Assembly (NCBI RefSeq): GCF_001422925.1
Contig: NZ_LMNI01000010.1
Coordinates: forward strand, 186,001-250,000
Length of the DNA stretch: 64,000 bases
Source of the DNA: Microbacterium sp. Leaf288
GTDB lineage: Bacteria; Actinomycetota; Actinomycetes; Actinomycetales; Microbacteriaceae
Direction of reading: 5' to 3'
In this document: in pieces, positions 49,665 to 58,008 of the stretch
Position numbering within the stretch: the first letter of the stretch is position 1
Layout: each line of letters starts with the position of its first letter
Notes under the pieces: generated by a model
Told to the model about the DNA's origin: nothing
The model's input: the letters and a program-made list of their open reading frames with translations, nothing else
Databases searched by the model: none
Position numbers and translations under genes: made by a program

Positions 49665-50306
49665 CTACGGCAGCAGCGGGATGACCTCGGCGAGGTCGAC
49701 CGGACCGACGACCAGGTCGGCGCGTTCGCGTACCGCGGGCTTCGCATTGAAGGCGACGCCGAGCCCGGCGACGGCCATCATCTCGAGGTCGTTCGCGCCG
49801 TCGCCGATCGCCAGCGTGCGGCTGAGGGGCACGCCGCGCTCGTCGGCCCATTCGCGGAGGGCGGCGGCCTTGCCCGCAGCATCCACGATCCGGCCGTCCA
49901 CAGCGCCGCTCAGCACGCCGTCCCGTGTGGCGAGCCGGTTGGCGCGCCACACGTCCACCCCGAGGTCGGGGGCGACCGTGTCGAGGATCTCGTGGAACCC
50001 GCCCGACACCACACCCACGGCGCCGCCGCGCTCGTGCACCGCCGCGATCAGCTCGCGGACGCCCGGCGTGGGCTCGATGCGCGCGAGCACGCGCGCGAAC
50101 GCCGCGACGGGCACGCCCTCGAGGGCCTCGACGCGGGAGCGCAGGCTGGTCGCGAAATCGACCTCGCCGCGCATCGCGGCCTCGGTCGCCGCCGCGACCT
50201 CCGCGCCGCGTCCTGCCTCATCGGCGATCAGCTCGATGACCTCGTTGCGGATGAGCGTGGAGTCGGCGTCGAGCACGACGAGGAAGCGGGCGGGCGCGGC
50301 AGGCAT
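49665..50306 (-). CDS. serB: Phosphoserine phosphatase
   Basis: A HAD-family phosphatase for the last step of serine synthesis. 213 residues: motif I LDADSTLI (nucleophile Asp plus general-acid Asp), motif II VVSGGFHEI, Lys in AAGKAAAL and motif III GDGANDLEMM. It lacks the N-terminal ACT domains found in longer SerB proteins and corresponds to the catalytic core only. The -10 TAGCGT (minus strand, 50313-50318) is six bases from the ATG, so the message is leaderless. Confidence 0.92.
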   Translation of the reverse strand: MPAAPARFLVVLDADSTLIRNEVIELIADEAGRGAEVAAATEAAMRGEVDFATSLRSRVEALEGVPVAAFARVLARIEPTPGVRELIAAVHERGGAVGVVSGGFHEILDTVAPDLGVDVWRANRLATRDGVLSGAVDGRIVDAAGKAAALREWADERGVPLSRTLAIGDGANDLEMMAVAGLGVAFNAKPAVRERADLVVGPVDLAEVIPLLP

Positions 50307-50348
50307 GCTCCCACGCTAGCCGGACCGGATGCCGCCGCTCGCCGTGTG

Positions 50349-51593
50349 TCAGCGCTCGACGCGGAACCCCTTGCCGACGACGGTGATGCCGCTGTCGGTG
50401 ATCGTGAAGCCGCGCGCGAGGTCCTTGTCGCGGTCGACGCCGACCGTGGCGCCGTCCTCGAGCACCACGTTCTTGTCGAGGATCGCGCGGTGCACCCGGG
50501 CGCCCGCACCGACGTGCACGTGATCGAAGAGCACCGAGTCGGTGATCGTCGACCCGCCGCCGGCGAGCGTCCACGGACCCACCACGCTGCGCTCGAGGTG
50601 CGTGCCCGACAGCACCGACCCGAGCGACACGATCGAGTCGATCGCGTTGCCGATGCGGCCGACCGAATCGCGCACGAACTTCGCGGGCGGGGAGTTGACC
50701 GCCTGCGAGTGGATCGGCCAGTCCATGTTGTACAGGTTGAACACCGGCAGCGTCGAGATGAGATCGCGGTGCGCGTCGAAGAACGAGTCGATGGTTCCCA
50801 CGTCACGCCAGTAGTACCGGTCGCGATCGGTCGAACCCGGCACGTCGTTGCGGTTCATGTCGTACACGCCGGCCTCGCCGCGGTCCACGAAGTAAGGGAT
50901 GATGTCGCCGCCCATGTCGTGGTTCGACGTGGGCAGCTCCCCGTCGGACTCGACGGCCTCGATGAGCGCGTCGGTGTCGAAGATGTAGTTGCCCATCGAG
51001 GCGAGCACCTGGTTGGGCGCGTCGGCCAGGCCCACGGCGTTCTGCGGCTTCTCGAGGAACTCGCGGATGCGCATCGGATCCTCGGGGTCGACGTCGATCA
51101 CGCCGAACTGGTTCGCCAGCGAGATCGGCTGACGGATGCCGGCGACCGTTGCCCGCGCGCCCGATTCGATGTGGGCGGCGAGCATCTGCCGGAAGTCCAT
51201 GCGGTAGACGTGGTCCGCGCCGATGACGACCACGATGTCGGGCTGCTCGTCGTTGATGAGGTTGAGGCTCTGCAGGATGGCGTCCGCCGATCCCGAGAAC
51301 CAGCGCTTGCCCAGGCGCTGCTGCGCGGGCACCGACGTGACGTAGGAGTCCAGGAGCGCCGACATGCGCCACGTCTGCGAGATGTGGCGGTCGAGGCTGT
51401 GGGACTTGTACTGCGTCAGCACCACGATCTGCCTCAGGCCCGAGTTGATCAGGTTCGAGATCGCGAAGTCGATGAGCCGGTACTGGCCTCCGAACGGGAC
51501 GGCGGGCTTGGCGCGATCCGCGGTCAACGGCATCAGCCGCTTCCCTTCGCCGCCGGCGAGGATGATTCCGAAGACCTTGGGTGCAGCTGGCAT
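50349..51593 (-). CDS. glgC: Glucose-1-phosphate adenylyltransferase
   Basis: Makes ADP-glucose from glucose-1-phosphate and ATP, the committed step of bacterial glycogen synthesis. 414 residues: [14 protein letters not shown] and the following [10 protein letters not shown] nucleotide loop, [10 protein letters not shown] (Asp of the metal site), FLEKPQ, and a C-terminal left-handed beta-helix. Its start is set by the -10 TAGTGT (minus strand, 51601-51606), seven bases upstream. It is divergent from glgA with only 48 bases between start codons. Confidence 0.96.
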   Translation of the reverse strand: MPAAPKVFGIILAGGEGKRLMPLTADRAKPAVPFGGQYRLIDFAISNLINSGLRQIVVLTQYKSHSLDRHISQTWRMSALLDSYVTSVPAQQRLGKRWFSGSADAILQSLNLINDEQPDIVVVIGADHVYRMDFRQMLAAHIESGARATVAGIRQPISLANQFGVIDVDPEDPMRIREFLEKPQNAVGLADAPNQVLASMGNYIFDTDALIEAVESDGELPTSNHDMGGDIIPYFVDRGEAGVYDMNRNDVPGSTDRDRYYWRDVGTIDSFFDAHRDLISTLPVFNLYNMDWPIHSQAVNSPPAKFVRDSVGRIGNAIDSIVSLGSVLSGTHLERSVVGPWTLAGGGSTITDSVLFDHVHVGAGARVHRAILDKNVVLEDGATVGVDRDKDLARGFTITDSGITVVGKGFRVER

Positions 51594-51641
51594 GCGACCC
51601 ACACTATGACGCGTTCCGGCCCGTGTACTAGCGTTCGACAC
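51594..51641. promoter_or_regulatory. Compact divergent promoter, glgC / glgA
   Basis: 48 bases hold both promoters. glgC: TAGTGT on the minus strand at 51601-51606, seven bases from its ATG. glgA: TAGCGT at 51629-51634, seven bases from its ATG. The -35 regions overlap in the middle (51607-51628), so the two transcripts may compete or be controlled together. Confidence 0.55.
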
Positions 51642-52835
51642 ATGCGAGTCGACATCGTCACCAAGGAGTACCCGCCGGAGATCTACGGCGGCGCCGGTGT
51701 GCACGTGACGGAGCTCGTCAAGGCGCTCCGCTCGAGCATCGATGTCCGGGTGCGCGCGTTCGGCGCCGCCCGCGACGAGGAGGGCACCACGTCGTACGGC
51801 GTTCCGGCGGAGCTGGGCGCCGCCAACGCCGCGGTGCAGACGCTCGGCACGGATCTCGAGATCGTGACGGATGTCGCGGGCGCCGACGTCGTGCACAGCC
51901 ATACCTGGTACGCGAACTTCGCCGGGCACCTCGCGTCGCTGCTGCACGGCATCCCGCACATCGTGACCGCCCACAGCCTCGAGCCGCTGCGCCCGTGGAA
52001 GGCCGAGCAGCTCGGCGGCGGCTACGCCGTCTCGAGCTGGATCGAGAAGTCGGCGTACGAGGGCGCCGCGGCCATCGTCGCGGTGAGCAACGGCATGCGC
52101 GAAGACATCCTGCGCAGCTACCCGGCGCTCGACCCCGGGCGCGTCCGCGTGATCTACAACGGCATCGACGTCGAGGCGTGGCACCCCGTCGAGGACCCCG
52201 CGCTGCTGGCCGAGCTGGGGATCGACCCGGCGAAGCCGTCGGTGGTCTTCGTCGGCCGCATCACGCGCCAGAAGGGCCTGCCGTACTTCCTCCGCGCCGC
52301 CGAGCGCCTGCCCGCCGACGTGCAGGTGATCCTCGCCGCCGGCGCGCCCGACACCCCGCAGATCATGGCGGAGGTCGAAGAGCTCGTCCGCGGGCTCCAG
52401 GAGACCCGCGAGGGCGTGGTGTGGCTCGATCGGATGCTCTCGCGCCACGAGCTGTGCACGATCCTGAGCGCGGCGACCACCTTCGTCTGCCCGTCGGTCT
52501 ACGAGCCGCTCGGCATCGTGAACCTCGAGGCGATGGCCTGCGGCGCCGCCGTCGTCGGGACGGCGACCGGCGGCATCCCCGAGGTCGTCGTCGACGGTGT
52601 CACAGGGCGCCTCGTGCCCATCGAGCAGGTGCAGGACGGCACGGGCACCCCGACAGACCCCGAGCAGTACGTGTCGGATCTCGCGCGCGTGCTCACCGAG
52701 GTCGTGAGCGATCCGGAGCGCGCGCGCGAGTACGGCGCCGCCGGACGGAAGCGCGCGACCGATGATTTCAGCTGGCAGCGCATCGCCGACCAGACGGCCG
52801 CGCTGTACGCAGAGGTGGTCTCCGGCGGCCGATAG
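51642..52835 (+). CDS. glgA: Glycogen synthase (actinobacterial GT4 type, GlgA/GlgM)
   Basis: A glycosyltransferase of the corynebacterial-type family that uses ADP-glucose. 397 residues with two Rossmann domains: [14 protein letters not shown] near the N-terminus (acceptor side), [15 protein letters not shown] opening the donor domain, and [19 protein letters not shown] (the E-x7-E retaining signature). In mycobacteria this family makes maltose-1-phosphate (GlgM) as well as, or instead of, elongating glycogen. The sequence alone does not distinguish them. Divergent glgC supplies the donor. Confidence 0.93.
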   Translation: MRVDIVTKEYPPEIYGGAGVHVTELVKALRSSIDVRVRAFGAARDEEGTTSYGVPAELGAANAAVQTLGTDLEIVTDVAGADVVHSHTWYANFAGHLASLLHGIPHIVTAHSLEPLRPWKAEQLGGGYAVSSWIEKSAYEGAAAIVAVSNGMREDILRSYPALDPGRVRVIYNGIDVEAWHPVEDPALLAELGIDPAKPSVVFVGRITRQKGLPYFLRAAERLPADVQVILAAGAPDTPQIMAEVEELVRGLQETREGVVWLDRMLSRHELCTILSAATTFVCPSVYEPLGIVNLEAMACGAAVVGTATGGIPEVVVDGVTGRLVPIEQVQDGTGTPTDPEQYVSDLARVLTEVVSDPERAREYGAAGRKRATDDFSWQRIADQTAALYAEVVSGGR

Positions 52836-52844
52836 GCTGTCAGC

Positions 52845-53630
52845 ATGCCCCAGGTGCTCGAGTTCTCCGACGTCGTCGTCCGCCGAAACGCCCGGAACAT
52901 CGTCGACCACCTGAACTGGACGATCAACGACGACGAGCGCTGGGTGGTCCTCGGACCCAACGGCGCCGGCAAGACCACCGTGCTCCAGATGGCCGACACG
53001 CTGCTGCACCCCACGTCAGGCGTCGTGACCATCCTCGGCGAGCGTCTCGGCCGCACCGACGTCTTCGAACTGCGGCCCCGGATCGGGTTCGCGTCCTCCG
53101 CGATGGCGCGTCGCGTGCCGCCGGAGGAGACCGTGCTCAACGTCGTCCTGACGGCGGCGTATTCCGTGCTCGGCCGCTGGCGCGAGGACTACGAGGACAT
53201 CGACGAGCGCCGCGCGCTGCGCGTGCTCGCGGAGTGGAAGCTCGACCACCTCGCCGACCGCACCTTCGGCACCCTCAGCGACGGCGAGCAGAAGCGCGTG
53301 CAGATCGCCCGTGCCGTCATGACCGACCCCGAGCTGCTGCTCCTCGACGAGCCGACCGCCAGCCTCGACCTGGGCGCGCGCGAAGAGCTGCTGATCCTGC
53401 TCGGCGGCTACGCCCAGGCGCCGACGACGCCGGCGATGATCATGGTCACGCACCACGTCGAGGAGATCCCCATCGGATTCACCCACGTGCTGTTGCTGCG
53501 CGACGGCCAGGCCGTGGCATCCGGTCCGATCCGCGAGACCCTCACCGCCGAGGCGCTCACCGACACGTTCGGCGTGCCGATCCGCCTCAGCGAGGAGGGC
53601 GGCCGCTTCGCGGCACGCGCCGCGCACTGA
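52845..53630 (+). CDS. Stand-alone ABC transporter ATPase (ModF/YlmA-like)
   Basis: 261 residues, one ABC module. Walker [10 protein letters not shown] near 37-45; the signature is LSDGEQKRV, with Asp where most ABC proteins have Gly, a known variant in this group. Walker [13 protein letters not shown] and switch histidine in VTHHVEEI follow. No permease gene is adjacent. It starts six bases after TAGGCT (52833-52838), which overlaps the glgA stop, so it has its own leaderless promoter within a glgA read-through context. Function unknown. Confidence 0.88.
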   Translation: MPQVLEFSDVVVRRNARNIVDHLNWTINDDERWVVLGPNGAGKTTVLQMADTLLHPTSGVVTILGERLGRTDVFELRPRIGFASSAMARRVPPEETVLNVVLTAAYSVLGRWREDYEDIDERRALRVLAEWKLDHLADRTFGTLSDGEQKRVQIARAVMTDPELLLLDEPTASLDLGAREELLILLGGYAQAPTTPAMIMVTHHVEEIPIGFTHVLLLRDGQAVASGPIRETLTAEALTDTFGVPIRLSEEGGRFAARAAH

Positions 53631-53672
53631 GCCCCGAGAGACTGCCGGTTCGGCGTCCGCGCGGGAGACTGG

Positions 53673-53753
53673 TAGAATCTTTCTTTGGTGCATTCGCACC
53701 CCAGACTTTGACCGCCCTGGCAAAATCCAGGGCACCATCCTCAAAGGACCATC
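53673..53753 (+). promoter_or_regulatory. rpmE2 promoter and structured leader
   Basis: The -10 TAGAAT is at 53673-53678. The leader then has two stem-loops: GGTGC/GCACC (53687-53700, ATTC loop) and CCCTGG/CCAGGG (53715-53732, loop CAAAAT), followed by AAAGGA before the ATG. GGTGC could instead pair with a second GCACC at 53732-53736, beside the ribosome site. L31 genes of several bacteria have autoregulatory leaders, so feedback by L31 is plausible. Confidence 0.5.
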
Positions 53754-54008
53754 ATGAAGACTGACCTCCACCCGGACTACCAGGCCGTCGTGTTCCGTGA
53801 CCTCGGCTCGGGCGAGACCTTCCTCACCCGCTCGACGGTGACCAGCGACAAGACGATCGAGCTCGACGGTGTCGAGTACCCCGTCATCGACGTCGAGATC
53901 TCGTCGGCCTCGCACCCGTTCTACACGGGCAAGCAGCGCATCATGGACTCGGCCGGTCGTGTCGAGAAGTTCAACCAGCGCTTCAAGAACTTCGGCGGCT
54001 CCAAGTAA
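53754..54008 (+). CDS. rpmE2: Ribosomal protein L31, type B (zinc-independent)
   Basis: 84 residues: [16 protein letters not shown] and [12 protein letters not shown]...[13 protein letters not shown] are type B hallmarks. It lacks the CxxC zinc-binding cysteines of type A L31 and has no cysteine at all. In actinobacteria type B copies are often induced under zinc starvation by Zur, but I see no clear Zur palindrome upstream here. This copy may be the constitutive one. A UUCG-loop terminator follows. Confidence 0.95.
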   Translation: MKTDLHPDYQAVVFRDLGSGETFLTRSTVTSDKTIELDGVEYPVIDVEISSASHPFYTGKQRIMDSAGRVEKFNQRFKNFGGSK

Positions 54009-54023
54009 GCCTCAGCTCTTCCG

Positions 54024-54049
54024 GAAGACCCCGCTTCGGCGGGGTCTTC
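54024..54049 (+). terminator. Intrinsic terminator after rpmE2
   Basis: An 11-bp perfect stem GAAGACCCCGC/GCGGGGTCTTC closed by a stable TTCG tetraloop, 15 bases after the stop and followed by TGCGTTT. The convergent exonuclease gene ends 22 bases further on, so it can serve both strands. Confidence 0.85.
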
Positions 54050-54071
54050 TGCGTTTCCGGGGCGACGCCGG

Positions 54072-54803
54072 TCAGCGGATCGGCCAGCGACCGTCGAGAC
54101 GGTCGTCGGGATCGATCCTCCCGATGCGGATGAAGTACTCGGTGAGGCTCTCCGCCTGGGCACGGGCCCAGCCGATCTGGCGGGTGTGCAGCTCATGCAC
54201 CGTGTCGGGCAGCCACGGCGCGAATCGCTCCGCGAGCGCCTGCGCGACGCGGCCGGCAGCGACCGCGTCGGCCGATGCCTCGTGCGCGGCGTCCAGTCGC
54301 ACGGCGTAGTGTGCGGCGACGACCTCCAGCGTGCGCTTGCCTTTGCGCCACCGGTCGTAGGCCTTGTCGACGACGAGGGGATCGATCACGGGCGACGGAT
54401 CCTCGATCGGCGCGATGTCGTGGCGCAGCGACTCGTACTTCAGTAGTGAGAAGTCGAACGGCGCGTTGTAGGCGACGACGGGGATTCCGGTATCGAGCAG
54501 GGCGCGAACGGCCGTGACCACTTCGTCGACCACCTCGGCGGCCGGTCGGCCGTTCGCGCGGGCGTGCTCCGTGGAGATGCCGTGGATCGCGCTCGCGCCG
54601 TCGGGGATCTCGACGCCGGGATCGGCCAGCCAGTCGCGGGCGCGGATGACGCAGCCCGATGCATCCAGCAGACCCACGTGGGCCGTGACGATGCGATCGG
54701 CGGCGACAACGATGCCGGTGGTCTCGAGATCGAACACCCCGACCATGCTCACCCAGTCCGGCGCATCCCACAGCGGCAGCTGTTCGGGATGCGGGCGGCT
54801 CAT
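54072..54803 (-). CDS. DnaQ-like 3'-5' exonuclease
   Basis: A 243-residue DEDDh exonuclease. Asp25 and Glu27 in FDLETTG are the first metal ligands. IHGIS, YNAPFDFSLL (second Asp motif) and the final HEASADAVA (His and Asp) complete the site. It is a stand-alone protein rather than part of DNA polymerase III. The ATG at 54803 is preferred because TACCGT (minus strand, 54811-54816) lies seven bases before it; an ATG at 54833 is the alternative. A role in DNA repair or as a proofreading-like nuclease is inferred. Confidence 0.88.
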   Translation of the reverse strand: MSRPHPEQLPLWDAPDWVSMVGVFDLETTGIVVAADRIVTAHVGLLDASGCVIRARDWLADPGVEIPDGASAIHGISTEHARANGRPAAEVVDEVVTAVRALLDTGIPVVAYNAPFDFSLLKYESLRHDIAPIEDPSPVIDPLVVDKAYDRWRKGKRTLEVVAAHYAVRLDAAHEASADAVAAGRVAQALAERFAPWLPDTVHELHTRQIGWARAQAESLTEYFIRIGRIDPDDRLDGRWPIR

Positions 54804-54880
54804 GCCGTTCACGGTATGCGTCGCCTCCGACATCCGGCGGCAGGCACTCCGCGCACAGCCGGGACCCGGGGGAGTCCTCG

Positions 54881-54886
54881 TAGACT
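54881..54886 (+). promoter_or_regulatory. -10 of the alpha/beta hydrolase gene (leaderless)
   Basis: TAGACT-N6-GTG, the same layout as uvrA. No ribosome site precedes the GTG at 54893. Confidence 0.6.
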
Positions 54887-54892
54887 CGACGG

Positions 54893-55792
54893 GTGACAGC
54901 GCCCAACCCGTACGCCCCGCTCCTCGACGTGATCCCGGTCGAGCGGCGCGAGGCCGCCGTTCTCGGCGGCACGACGGCGTATTGGGTCTACGGTCCCGCC
55001 GACGCCGAAGCGACCATCGTCGCGGTGCACGGATTCCGCGGCGAGCACCACGGTCTCGAGCCGGTCGTCGCGCACCTCCCGAGCGTCCGCGTGATCTCAC
55101 CCGACCTTCCCGGCTTCGGCGAGACGGCGCCCGTCCCCGGCCGCACCCACGACCTCGACCTCTACGCCGAGTGGCTCCGTGAGTTCGCCGCGGCGGTCGC
55201 ACCGGGATCCGTGATCCTCGGGCACTCGTTCGGCTCGATCGTCGTCGCGGCGGCCGTCGCCGGCGGCCTCGGGACGCCGCGGGTGATCCTCGTGAACCCG
55301 ATCGGCGCTCCGGCGCTGGAGGGCCCGAGAGGCATCCTCACGAGGCTGGCGGTCTTCTACTACTGGGCAGGCGCGAAGCTGCCGAAGCGGCTCGGCGAGG
55401 CCCTGCTGCGCAACGGGCTCATCGTGCGGGTGATGAGCGTGTCGATGGCGAAGACCAAGGACTCCGGCATCCGTCGATTCGTGCACGATCAGCACGACAC
55501 CTACTTCTCACGATTCGCCGACCGCGACGTGCTGCACGACGCCTTCGTGGCGTCGGTGTCGAACGACGTGCGCGCGTTCGCACCGCGCATCGCCCAGCCG
55601 ACGCTGCTGGTCGCCGCCGTGAGGGACGACATCACGCCCATCGAAGCCGAACGCAAGCTCGCGAGGATGTTCCCGGACGCGGAGCTGGTGGAGATCCCCG
55701 ACGTCGGGCACCTCATCCACTACGAGACGCCGGCGGCAGCCGCCGACGCGATCACGCAGTTTCTCGCGCCTTCCGACGCCGGTACGCGTTGA
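54893..55792 (+). CDS. Alpha/beta hydrolase
   Basis: 299 residues. VAVHGFRGEHHG supplies the oxyanion hole, Ser112 in LGHSFGS is the nucleophile, Asp in AVRDDITPIEAE and His in VGHLIHYE complete the triad. It has a helical lid region around 140-190. Substrate unknown. Its last 41 bases overlap the end of the convergent CGNR regulator gene. Confidence 0.88.
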   Translation: MTAPNPYAPLLDVIPVERREAAVLGGTTAYWVYGPADAEATIVAVHGFRGEHHGLEPVVAHLPSVRVISPDLPGFGETAPVPGRTHDLDLYAEWLREFAAAVAPGSVILGHSFGSIVVAAAVAGGLGTPRVILVNPIGAPALEGPRGILTRLAVFYYWAGAKLPKRLGEALLRNGLIVRVMSVSMAKTKDSGIRRFVHDQHDTYFSRFADRDVLHDAFVASVSNDVRAFAPRIAQPTLLVAAVRDDITPIEAERKLARMFPDAELVEIPDVGHLIHYETPAAAADAITQFLAPSDAGTR

Positions 55793-56321
55793 CGTTCATG
55801 CGGTTGCCGCAGTTGCCGGTGTCGCAGTAGCGCTTGGAGCCGTTCTTCGAGTAGTCGATGTAGACGGAGTCGCAGTCGTCCGCGGAGCAGATGCGCACGC
55901 GGTCGTACTCGTCGGAGCGGATGACGTCCACGAAGGCCATCGCCGCCTCGACGAGGATGCGGGTCGCGAGCGGTGCATCGTCGCTCGTGGCGTGCACGTG
56001 CCAGTCGAAGCCGTCATGGCGGACGAGTCGGGGCAGTGCGCTGCCGTCTGCGAGCATCTCGTTGACCAGCGGGACGGCGCCGTCGCGGTCGACCTCCCAC
56101 AGCTGCCGCAGACGCGGGCGGATCGCACGGATCGCCGCGAGCTCCTGCTCCTCGCGCCGGATGAGCCCCGTGTACGGGTTCACCACCAGGTACTCGTCGA
56201 ACTCTTCGAGGGTGGTGAGCGTGTCCTCGTCGTCGTAGCCGGGCAGCGTGTTGACCAGGTAGGCGGCCGCGCGGAGGCTCAGCTCCGTGTCACGAATGAA
56301 AACCACGTTGACTCCTGACAT
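55752..56321 (-). CDS. CGNR zinc-finger transcriptional regulator
   Basis: 189 residues: an N-terminal ABATE-type stress-sensing domain (LRAAAYLVNTLPG onward) and a C-terminal zinc finger with Cys-x4-Cys (CSADDC) and Cys-x4-Cys-Gly-Asn-Arg (CDTGNCGNR), the name-giving motif. It is divergent from the EamA exporter gene, and repeats lie between them, so the exporter is the likely target. Similar pairs of CGNR regulator and EamA transporter occur in actinobacteria. Its end overlaps the hydrolase gene by 41 bases. Confidence 0.93.
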   Translation of the reverse strand: MSGVNVVFIRDTELSLRAAAYLVNTLPGYDDEDTLTTLEEFDEYLVVNPYTGLIRREEQELAAIRAIRPRLRQLWEVDRDGAVPLVNEMLADGSALPRLVRHDGFDWHVHATSDDAPLATRILVEAAMAFVDVIRSDEYDRVRICSADDCDSVYIDYSKNGSKRYCDTGNCGNRMNVNAYRRRKARETA

Positions 56322-56365
56322 ACAGTTCCACTACTGTCACCAGTGTAAGCAGTGTTCACCCCTGA
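56322..56365. promoter_or_regulatory. Probable CGNR operator region
   Basis: The divergent gap carries ACAGTTCCACTACTGT (an inverted repeat ACAGT-N6-ACTGT, near 56323-56338), and then AGTGT twice in direct orientation with ten-base spacing (56342-56356 region). AGTGT-related half-sites on one face of the helix suit a dimeric regulator. Exact promoter elements could not be placed. Confidence 0.45.
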
Positions 56366-56381
56366 CAGCCGGATGCCGCCC

Positions 56382-57392
56382 ATGACCGTCTCGACCGCGT
56401 CCCTTCCCGTCATCGCCCCGAGCGCGGCCTTTCGCGCGCACGCGCGAATGCGCACCAGCGGGCTCGTGATGGGCGTCGCCTCGGCGCTGGCGTTCTCGTC
56501 GAGCGGTCCCTTCGTGAAGCCCCTGCTCGAGGCCGGCTGGTCGCTCGGGGCGGCGCTGCTGGTTCGCATGGGAGTCGCCGGCCTCGTGCTCTCGCCGGCG
56601 CTGTTCCTCGCGATCATGCGGCAGCGCGGCTTCCTCAAGCGGCACTGGCGGCTCATCGTCGGCTTCGGCCTGATGCCGGTGCTGGGCTGTCAGCTCTTCT
56701 TCTTCTCGGCGATGCAGCGGATGCCGGTGGCCGTGGCGCTGCTGATCCAGTACCTCGCGCCGGTCATGCTCGTCGTCGCGATCTGGGTGCGCACGCGCAC
56801 AGCGCCGTCGGCGCTCGTGCTGTGGGGCTCCGCGGTCGCGATGGTCGGTCTGGTGCTCGTCGTCGACATCTCGGGCGCCTCGTTCGACCTGATCGGAACG
56901 CTGCTCGCCCTCGCCGCCGCGGTGTGCGTGTGCGCGTACTTCGTGATCTCGGAGCGGGCCGGCGACGACCTGCCGCCGCTCGCGCTGGCCGCCAGCGGCC
57001 TGCTGACGGGTGCGATCGTGATGGGCGTGCTGTGCCTCACCGGCATCATGCCCTTCCAGGCGCCGGCGGTCGACGTGGTCCTCGCGGGTGTGGCGGTGCC
57101 GTGGTGGATGCCGCTCTTCTGGGTGGCTGCGATCGCGACGACGCTCGGCTACGCGCTGGGCGTGATGGCCGTCCCGCGCATCGGCTCGCGGGTCGCCTCG
57201 TTCGTCGGGCTCTCGGAGGTGCTGTTCGCCCTCATGTTCGCGTGGGTCTTCCTCGCCGAGGTGCCGGCGCCCATCCAGTTCGTCGGTGGGGCGCTGATCC
57301 TCGCCGGAGTGGTTCTCGTGCGCGCCGACGCGTCGTCGACCGGAAACCCCAAGGGCGCCGCGGCTACGACTCCCGTCGTGCCAGCTCCATGA
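56382..57392 (+). CDS. EamA-family exporter
   Basis: 336 residues with ten predicted helices in two EamA repeats, the drug/metabolite exporter superfamily. The second helix region includes SSSGPFVKPLLEAGWS-like sequence and LLIQYLAPVMLVV marks the end of repeat one; VGLSEVLFALMFAWVFLAEVPAPIQFVGGALI is the matching part of repeat two (read in pieces). Starts at GTG 56352 and ATG 56373 are also in frame. The gene is divergent from a CGNR regulator and probably controlled by it. Its end overlaps the Lrp gene by 29 bases. Confidence 0.88.
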   Translation: MTVSTASLPVIAPSAAFRAHARMRTSGLVMGVASALAFSSSGPFVKPLLEAGWSLGAALLVRMGVAGLVLSPALFLAIMRQRGFLKRHWRLIVGFGLMPVLGCQLFFFSAMQRMPVAVALLIQYLAPVMLVVAIWVRTRTAPSALVLWGSAVAMVGLVLVVDISGASFDLIGTLLALAAAVCVCAYFVISERAGDDLPPLALAASGLLTGAIVMGVLCLTGIMPFQAPAVDVVLAGVAVPWWMPLFWVAAIATTLGYALGVMAVPRIGSRVASFVGLSEVLFALMFAWVFLAEVPAPIQFVGGALILAGVVLVRADASSTGNPKGAAATTPVVPAP

Positions 57393-57837
57393 GCGGCGTC
57401 ACGCGGTGGGCGATGACCTCGCCCATCACGAGCGACGTCTCGGTGCGCTCGACCCCCTCGATCGCGAGGATCCGGGCATCGGTGTCGAAGAGGTGCTGGG
57501 TGTCGCGGCACGCGACCCGCACCAGCAGATCCACCTGACCCGACAACCCGTGCGCCTGCACGACCTCCGGGACGCGGGCGAGTTCGACGGCGATGCGGGG
57601 CAGGTCGGCCTGACGCACGATGACGCTGATGAACGCCTCGATCGGGAACCCGAGCGAAGCGGACGAGATGGCTCGCTCGTACGACAGGAAGACCCCCGCC
57701 TTCTCCAGGCGCGACATGCGCGCCTGGACGGTGTTGCGCGAGAGGCCGAGTCGTTCGGCGAGTGCGACGACGGTCGCGCGCGGGTCGGCGGAGAGCGCTG
57801 CCAGCAGCTCCAGGTCGACGTGATCGAGGGCACTCAT
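57364..57837 (-). CDS. Lrp/AsnC-family regulator (BkdR-like)
   Basis: 157 residues: an N-terminal helix-turn-helix (about 4-52, LAERLGLSRNTVQARM) and a C-terminal RAM ligand-binding domain. It is divergent from the 2-oxoacid dehydrogenase operon, 171 bases apart. In many bacteria an Lrp-type regulator in this position (BkdR) controls branched-chain oxoacid oxidation in response to branched-chain amino acids. A TAACGT hexamer on the minus strand (57846-57851) lies eight bases before the ATG. Its 3' end overlaps the EamA gene. Confidence 0.92.
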   Translation of the reverse strand: MSALDHVDLELLAALSADPRATVVALAERLGLSRNTVQARMSRLEKAGVFLSYERAISSASLGFPIEAFISVIVRQADLPRIAVELARVPEVVQAHGLSGQVDLLVRVACRDTQHLFDTDARILAIEGVERTETSLVMGEVIAHRVTPLMELARRES

Positions 57838-57867
57838 AGTGCGAAACGTTAGCACGCCTGTGGTGGG

Positions 57868-57933
57868 CTTGAGTTGTCAACATGCTCAAGAAGTCTTCGA
57901 ATGCTTGAGCGAGGTGCGATGCGGACGTACCGT
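57868..57933 (+). promoter_or_regulatory. Lrp-type operator and dehydrogenase operon promoter
   Basis: Three six-base half-sites alternate in orientation: CTTGAG (57868-57873), CTCAAG (57885-57890) and CTTGAG (57904-57909, within GCTTGAGC). The last one provides a -35 (TTGAGC, 57905-57910), 17 bases before the -10 TACCGT (57928-57933). A regulator bound across these sites would block the -35. The leader would be about 70 bases, ending in GAGGAG before ATG 58009. Confidence 0.65.
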
Positions 57934-58008
57934 TGAAGCAGCCGGCGACGTGGCCGGCGCACGCGAAGCGGCTCCTCACGAGGGGGCCCGCAACGAGGAG
58001 TGATGACG

